The notes under the pieces: generated by a model | The model's input: the letters and a program-made list of their open reading frames with translations, nothing else | What the model was told of the DNA's origin: nothing | Database searches by the model: none | Shown: piece after piece, positions 58,751 to 64,000 of the stretch | How the letters are laid out: each line of letters opens with the position of its first letter | Numbering within the stretch: the stretch's first letter is position 1 | Made by a program: the position numbers and the translations under genes | Origin: Opitutales bacterium | Lineage (GTDB): Bacteria > Verrucomicrobiota > Verrucomicrobiia > Opitutales > Seribacteraceae | Reading direction: 5' to 3' | Assembly: GCA_028045305.1 (NCBI GenBank) | Contig: JAOFTV010000003.1 | Coordinates: forward strand, 62,001 to 126,000 | DNA length: 64,000 nt

Positions 58751-60454
58751 TCACGACCGAGAAGGAAAGAATTGATCGATAGTTGATTGAGCCGGAGGCG
58801 AAGTTAGGAGGGATACAACCACAAGAGCACCCGCTGATACAAAGAAGCAAATTGCAGCTGGCACAATTCCCGGTCCCACAAAATATTCTCCGCCATATCC
58901 GGATTGATGGAAAAACCATGCCCAAGAAATTAGGGCGGTTAAAACCGATGCAATCGCACCTGCTTTGGTCGCCCGTTTCCAATAAAGAGCAGAAAAAACC
59001 AAAGGAAAAAGAGCAGCAAATCCACTAAAGCACCAAATTGCCAAATCGAAAACATTGGCATTTTGGACCGCCATGGCAAGTAAGTAGGTTACTGCTACGA
59101 TGACCACAATAAAGGAGCGCGCGATTTTTAATTTTTGCGGATCAGAGTAAACCTTACTTCCCGCACGATGAACTACGATATCATTGGTAAATACAGTACC
59201 AAGGCAAAGGAATTGAGAATCCATTGAAGACATGATAGCGGCCAGTACACCAGCAGTGAGCAAGCCGGTAAGCCAGGGGTCGCCCACGAGCATATTCAGT
59301 GTGGCAGATAAAACCGCAGGCGGTGGAATGCCTGGCGGGAGCAAGCCGGTCGCCCAAGATCCAATGAGCACGCAGGGAACCCAAACAATGAGAATGCAAA
59401 GGGGGTGAGCAATTACAGTAAGTTTAAAAGCCCGGGCATTCCGGGCGGTCAACCAATGCTGGAATAGATGAGGGAACATTCCCACACTCAAGGGAATGAA
59501 TAGGTAAGTCACAAAAGTGATAAAAGGTATACCCAGTTCGCGTTCAAAAGGAACGAGCTCTCCAGTTTTTGGGTTTTTCTTTTTAAATTCCACCGTGATT
59601 GGATCACGACCAAGGTGGGGGTGACGATCGGTCAAGTTGGAGTTTTTAAAGTCGAGCACGTGGCCAATTTTTTTTGGTGGATCCTGTTCCAATAAAATCC
59701 CGGCCTTTTGATCAAATCGATAATCCTGAACTAATGACCCGTCTTCAGTTATGCGCATGGGCACCTTGCCAGCCTGCTCGAGACCACCAAGGGATTGAAC
59801 GACAAAGTAAAAGGCAACTATTCCCATCCCCATAAAAACTACTGTCTGAAAGGCGTTAGCGAGGGCAGCTCCCCGCGAACCGCCGAGAAAAACATAGGTT
59901 AGAACCACGATGCAAATGACTAAGCCGGTTAACCAGGGAGGTATCCCGCCAATCCAGGCGGGAATCGTGGGGTTAGTAAATAAATCGGGAAAAGCCCCTG
60001 CGGTTACAGGCTCAATTACTTTACCCGCTCCTATAATCCCGATCAAAAGATAAGGAACTACCAGAAGAACAAGGATCGGAAATAAGATATAACCAAGCCC
60101 ATCACTTTCAAATCGTGCCCGAAAAAACTGGATTTGAGTTAGGTAACCGTGCCGTTTTCCCAAAGCCCATAAGCGAATACCGATAAGAAAGAAAATCGCC
60201 ATGTGTATTAAACCACTGATCGATGCCATCAAACCATAGGTACCAATGCCACGCTCAAAGGATTTTCCAGTCGAACCAACAAGAGCAAAGGCAGTCATAG
60301 TGGTGCCAAATACACTCATCAGCAGAAGAAACGGACCAATACTGTGGCTGGCCACAAAGAAATCACGGCTTGTTCCCCGAAACATCCGACCACTTCCCCA
60401 TCCTAGTAGTAAGAGTAAAGAAAGATAGCCTGAAATGATTAGTAAAACATTCAC
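58751..60454 (-). CDS. Sodium:solute symporter family protein with long hydrophilic insert
   Basis: DFFVASHSIGPFLLLMSVFGTTMTAFALVGSTG; LTYVFLGGSRGAALANAFQTVVFMG; GLLTAGVLAAIMSSMDSQFLCLGTVFTNDIV. Confidence 0.93.
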   Translation of the reverse strand: MNVLLIISGYLSLLLLLGWGSGRMFRGTSRDFFVASHSIGPFLLLMSVFGTTMTAFALVGSTGKSFERGIGTYGLMASISGLIHMAIFFLIGIRLWALGKRHGYLTQIQFFRARFESDGLGYILFPILVLLVVPYLLIGIIGAGKVIEPVTAGAFPDLFTNPTIPAWIGGIPPWLTGLVICIVVLTYVFLGGSRGAALANAFQTVVFMGMGIVAFYFVVQSLGGLEQAGKVPMRITEDGSLVQDYRFDQKAGILLEQDPPKKIGHVLDFKNSNLTDRHPHLGRDPITVEFKKKNPKTGELVPFERELGIPFITFVTYLFIPLSVGMFPHLFQHWLTARNARAFKLTVIAHPLCILIVWVPCVLIGSWATGLLPPGIPPPAVLSATLNMLVGDPWLTGLLTAGVLAAIMSSMDSQFLCLGTVFTNDIVVHRAGSKVYSDPQKLKIARSFIVVIVAVTYLLAMAVQNANVFDLAIWCFSGFAALFPLVFSALYWKRATKAGAIASVLTALISWAWFFHQSGYGGEYFVGPGIVPAAICFFVSAGALVVVSLLTSPPAQSTIDQFFPSRS

Positions 60455-60735
60455 TGCTCAGAATTCCCCTTTCCTATGTGTTTGGATTTGGTAGAAGGTG
60501 AGCTTTTTTCTTCAGCATATTTTTCCCATTCGGTCGGCCATGCACGAGTGACTGCCCAAACTCCCAAGGCCGAACAGGCGAGGGAAAATAAAGCATGATA
60601 AAATAATCCAGTGGGCATACCCAAGCCGACCAAACTTTCATCAGACCAATTCCAAATGTCTTGATGAAGAAACAGTAAAACCAAAAAGAATAACCAAAAG
60701 GTTCGCATCGGTACAGTTTTGGGATGGACTGACAT
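60451..60735 (-). CDS. Small membrane protein (DUF3311-like), probable partner of the symporter
   Basis: 94 aa, two hydrophobic segments, LGMPTGLFYHALFSLACSALGVWAV; 4-nt overlap with symporter gene. Confidence 0.7.
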   Translation of the reverse strand: MSVHPKTVPMRTFWLFFLVLLFLHQDIWNWSDESLVGLGMPTGLFYHALFSLACSALGVWAVTRAWPTEWEKYAEEKSSPSTKSKHIGKGNSEQ

Positions 60736-60750
60736 TTGCTGAAGCCCCCG

Positions 60751-62268
60751 CTACTTGCCTATGGCATAAAGATGAGTCTGGGTGGCAACATAGAGGGTTT
60801 GATTGGCCACAACGGGCGAACTATATATAGGGGCACCCAAATTTATAGTCTTAGGCTCAGGCTTTTCTTTTCCATGATCAAAGATAAGCAAATCGCCATC
60901 CTCATTTCCAAGGAGCACCTTACCATCCACCAATAAAGTGGACCCCCATATCCGGCTGTAAGAATCGTAGGTCCAATAAACCTCCCCAGTCTCGGCATCC
61001 AAGCAATGAAGAATTCCCGCGTATTCAGCTTGGTAGATCAGCCCATCTGCGATCGATGGTGTAGAAATCGTCCTGCCGATGTCGGTATTTTTCCAAATAA
61101 CTTCTCCAGTCTTTGCATTGATGCAGGAAAGACGCCCTACCCCGTCTCCATGCTCTGGGTCCTGACCGATTGAACCATATATCTTGCCTTGGTATAGAAC
61201 CGGGGTGGCAATCAATTCACTGGGCCCGGGTGGGGTAGCATAAGGAATTTTTCGACCCTCTTTATCCTTCCGGTAGGCCGGTTCATTGCAATCGACTTTC
61301 CATAAAGGTAAGAAAAGATCAAAGCCCTCTTCATCCTGTTCGGTCTTGTTGGGATAGGCATAAAGAAACCCATCAGTTCCTCCCCAAAATAATAATTCCT
61401 GCCCGTCAATCTTTCCATATGTCAAAGAAGACCAAGCCGCATGCAAAGCATGTTCACTTGCTCCAGAACCATCCTCCCCAATAAGTTCACCCGTATTTTT
61501 ATCAAGAGCGATCCAACTCGGAGAAAGAGGACTGGGAATATTGGTATGCGACCAGTCAACTCCATTAGAAGTTGCGACGAATAATCGGTCCTCAACGATC
61601 AATGCAGATGAACTGGTAACATTGTGAGGAAAGACGCCTAACTCGTCTCGCATATCATATCGCCAAATGATATCGGCATCCAATTTAAGGTTCAATGAAT
61701 CAAGCGATCCTTTGGGACGAACATATAATTCCTCTTCAGTGTAAGGGCCATCATTTCCATTCTTAAAACCGGATAGGTCCAAGCATACCACTTCGCAACG
61801 ATTGGTCACAACATAAGCCCGGCCATTTTCGATAGCTGGAGAAGAGCAGACCCCAATATATTCCCAATCGCTTACCTTGCCGGCTCCCAATTTTGGAATG
61901 ACTAACTGCCAATCAAAAGCACCCGTTTTTTCATCTAGGCAGATCACCACTCCGCGGTCTCCCTGTTTCTTGGGGTCACGAATTGATTCGTTGTTGGTTC
62001 CAACCAAAACCTTTCCTTCTCCAATGGTCACATTTCCGTAGGCCTGTGAGCCAAGTTTAGCTACCCATTTTACATTCTGGGTGGTTTTCATATCCACGGC
62101 TTCATCTTCGAGCATTTTGCCCGGATCAAATTCCAAAGTCAGCCCAGTTTCAGTGGAAACCATGTTTCGCGTTCCATCCTTTCCCCAAACAGGCCAATCT
62201 TCGCCATGAACTATTGCTGTTACTAAAATAGCATTAAGTAAAAAAGTTAAAATAAATGGATTCTTCAT
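60751..62268 (-). CDS. Secreted PQQ-like beta-propeller repeat protein
   Basis: Signal peptide; GVVICLDEKTGAFDWQL, LSCINAKTGEVIWKNTDIGRTISTPSIADGLIYQAEYAGILHCLDAETGEVYWTYDSYSRIWGSTLLVDGKVLLGNEDGDLLIF. Confidence 0.93.
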   Translation of the reverse strand: MKNPFILTFLLNAILVTAIVHGEDWPVWGKDGTRNMVSTETGLTLEFDPGKMLEDEAVDMKTTQNVKWVAKLGSQAYGNVTIGEGKVLVGTNNESIRDPKKQGDRGVVICLDEKTGAFDWQLVIPKLGAGKVSDWEYIGVCSSPAIENGRAYVVTNRCEVVCLDLSGFKNGNDGPYTEEELYVRPKGSLDSLNLKLDADIIWRYDMRDELGVFPHNVTSSSALIVEDRLFVATSNGVDWSHTNIPSPLSPSWIALDKNTGELIGEDGSGASEHALHAAWSSLTYGKIDGQELLFWGGTDGFLYAYPNKTEQDEEGFDLFLPLWKVDCNEPAYRKDKEGRKIPYATPPGPSELIATPVLYQGKIYGSIGQDPEHGDGVGRLSCINAKTGEVIWKNTDIGRTISTPSIADGLIYQAEYAGILHCLDAETGEVYWTYDSYSRIWGSTLLVDGKVLLGNEDGDLLIFDHGKEKPEPKTINLGAPIYSSPVVANQTLYVATQTHLYAIGK

Positions 62269-62293
62269 CGCTTAATTAGAGTACGGAAAATTT

Positions 62294-64000
62294 TCAGGGT
62301 TTTGGATAAATGGAGAGGTTATCGAAGTAGACCTTCTTTTTGCTTTGAGGCGAAAGGGCATATATTCCGGGGGCTCCCCGCTTATGGGGTTGAGCGTGCG
62401 ACTCCTCCAAAGTCCAAGCTTCGGGTTCGGGCTCATCCCTTGGCCAAGCTTTTGCCCTAATTAACCCTGATCCATTTTCCTGCAAATCAATTTGAGTTTT
62501 TAAACGGTACCATTTGTTGGCCTCAATTGGAAAAGGAACAGACCTCTGAAAACGATCGTAATTTGAAACGACCTCGAGTTTGTTTGAATTGCCCACAAGG
62601 GCAAAAATATACCTTTGGTTCACCACCCCAACGGTGGACTTTATTCTTCGATTTCCATCCACCTTGGCGTCCATCTCCACGATATAATCACTCGCCTGCC
62701 AGTGCCCTACAAAATTCATCGCTCTTTGGAAAAGCACACGGTCCAAAGTGTTTCCCGCCACACGTTCGCCATCAAGGTTCTGTACCTGCCATCTCATGCG
62801 TGCTCCCAACCACGGCAATGGAGGATAAGAGAAAGATACACCATCACTCGCCTGTTGGGTGAACTCATACCCGATCTCAAAATCTTCCACATAGGGTAAG
62901 CTAGATAGTATTCTTCCTCTAGCCACTCCATGCAGTCCCTGATAAGAAGCCCGAATTGCTCCTGCAGAAAGCTTTGCCTGCATAGGCGCAACTAAACTGC
63001 CAGGTCCAGTTTTTGAAAGATTTCCATCTAATTCAGCTTGGACTTTGGCATTGGGGGGAATCCACTTTCCCCAAGTTAATCCGTCCCCCAACTGCTTGAT
63101 TCGACGGCCTACTGAATCCAGTGCAAAAACTCGAAAGTTCATTTTTTCTCCCGCAGGTAAGGCGAACTCAGACGGCACGATTTGAAGAGAGCTAATTTGT
63201 CCGGGGGTAAGACTTTCATCTGCATTATTGTTCCGGAAAGGCTTTGGATTTATATCCCTTCCAAAACAGTACAATTTCTTTTTGGATTGGATAAGGATCC
63301 TCCCATGGGCTACTGCAGGTGCAGCCAGGCAAGAGCTGCCAAGATCAATTTGACTAAGAATTTGACCACCGCTTCCAATATCCTTCACCACCGACACCTT
63401 GCCGTCAAACATCGGAACATACAACTTGCCATCCGCCCATGTGGGGGCGGCATGGATTTGATCCGGGGAAAGTTTTAGGGTCCAAAGGGTTTGGCCGCTT
63501 CGAGCGTCATTGCAGAACAACTCGCCAGTTTTGACAGTGGTATAGAGACGATCCTTGTAGAGCACGGGTGAACTAGTAAATGATTCAAGCTCGTCGTTAC
63601 GCCATGCTTCGCTTTGACGATCAATCTCCAGAATAGATTCTTCCAGAGTTGGCAACTTAAATGGTTTGCGAATACCCACCATTCTGCCAATACGCGAACT
63701 GTCGATATTCTCCTTGCCGTGCACAGCAATGACTAAATCTTCATGCAGAACTACACCTGCATTCACTCCACCGTGAGACATTTTAAAACGCCAAAGAGGC
63801 TGTCCGGTTCTGGCATCGACACAGACTACATGCCCGCATCCCGTCCCGCTGTAAAAAACCCTTCTTCCATCTTCTAAGTTTTCAAAGACTAAGGGGGCAA
63901 AAGAACTGTCCTTAGGGGTAGTGCCCGGGGTTGAAGTCCAGACGAGCTCACCAGTTTCTTTGTCAAAGGCATAAAACCTGTCTCTTGCTGGTCCATTCGT
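62294..64000 (-). CDS. PQQ-like beta-propeller protein with C-terminal beta-sandwich-like region, truncated by window edge
   Basis: Frame stays open upstream of ORF-track Met at 63781 (TNGPARDRFYAFDKETGELVWTSTPG...CVDARTGQPLWRFKMSHGG); blades LYTTVKTGELFCNDARSGQTLWTLKLS. Confidence 0.88.
   Translation of the reverse strand, partial: TNGPARDRFYAFDKETGELVWTSTPGTTPKDSSFAPLVFENLEDGRRVFYSGTGCGHVVCVDARTGQPLWRFKMSHGGVNAGVVLHEDLVIAVHGKENIDSSRIGRMVGIRKPFKLPTLEESILEIDRQSEAWRNDELESFTSSPVLYKDRLYTTVKTGELFCNDARSGQTLWTLKLSPDQIHAAPTWADGKLYVPMFDGKVSVVKDIGSGGQILSQIDLGSSCLAAPAVAHGRILIQSKKKLYCFGRDINPKPFRNNNADESLTPGQISSLQIVPSEFALPAGEKMNFRVFALDSVGRRIKQLGDGLTWGKWIPPNAKVQAELDGNLSKTGPGSLVAPMQAKLSAGAIRASYQGLHGVARGRILSSLPYVEDFEIGYEFTQQASDGVSFSYPPLPWLGARMRWQVQNLDGERVAGNTLDRVLFQRAMNFVGHWQASDYIVEMDAKVDGNRRIKSTVGVVNQRYIFALVGNSNKLEVVSNYDRFQRSVPFPIEANKWYRLKTQIDLQENGSGLIRAKAWPRDEPEPEAWTLEESHAQPHKRGAPGIYALSPQSKKKVYFDNLSIYPKP

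Noticed and set aside
1-64000. CRISPR arrays, tRNA/rRNA genes, IS elements, prophage, toxin-antitoxin or anti-phage systems
   Set aside because: None recognised by eye; no regularly spaced repeats, transposase/integrase motifs or known defence gene combinations.

Overview
The window is dense bacterial chromosome and looks like Verrucomicrobiota/PVC on gene content (DUF1549/DUF1553 + DUF1501 pair, ThuA, Gfo/Idh/MocA, PQQ-like beta-propellers, SUMF1-like protein). I saw no rRNA, tRNA, CRISPR array, transposon or phage genes. Main blocks: (i) two divergent oligopeptide ABC transporters (1-8.6 kb), one with a paired EF-hand inserted in its YejB-like permease; (ii) transglutaminase / alpha-E / circularly permuted ATP-grasp cassette (8.6-12 kb); (iii) glycosylase, small basic protein and sugar-metabolism genes (12-17 kb); (iv) Mn/Zn/Fe-type metal uptake locus with a DtxR-family repressor, an 18-bp perfect palindrome and a permease-DtxR fusion (17-24 kb); (v) DUF1549/DUF1501, cyclophilin and an ABC-FtsX-DUF3299 set (24-31 kb); (vi) a group of odd proteins, including an active HtrA-like protease next to a predicted pseudoprotease with a PDZ nested inside the trypsin fold, a degenerate ModA-like protein, a REC + dead-HD response regulator and a nucleophile-less hydrolase-like protein (31-42 kb); (vii) a very long, tightly packed minus-strand operon (42.3 kb to window end). 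This last block combines a chorismate-lyase-like enzyme, a flavoprotein with the halogenase WxWxIP motif, a HemN-like radical SAM enzyme, a hotdog thioesterase, a GT4, two AMP-forming ligases, a LuxC-like reductase, an Fe-ADH, three beta-propellers, a symporter and an ABC exporter. It has no visible PKS/NRPS/KS gene and is my best candidate for an undescribed biosynthetic system, probably a 4-hydroxybenzoate-derived, possibly halogenated product. All family calls are by eye from translated motifs; no search was run.
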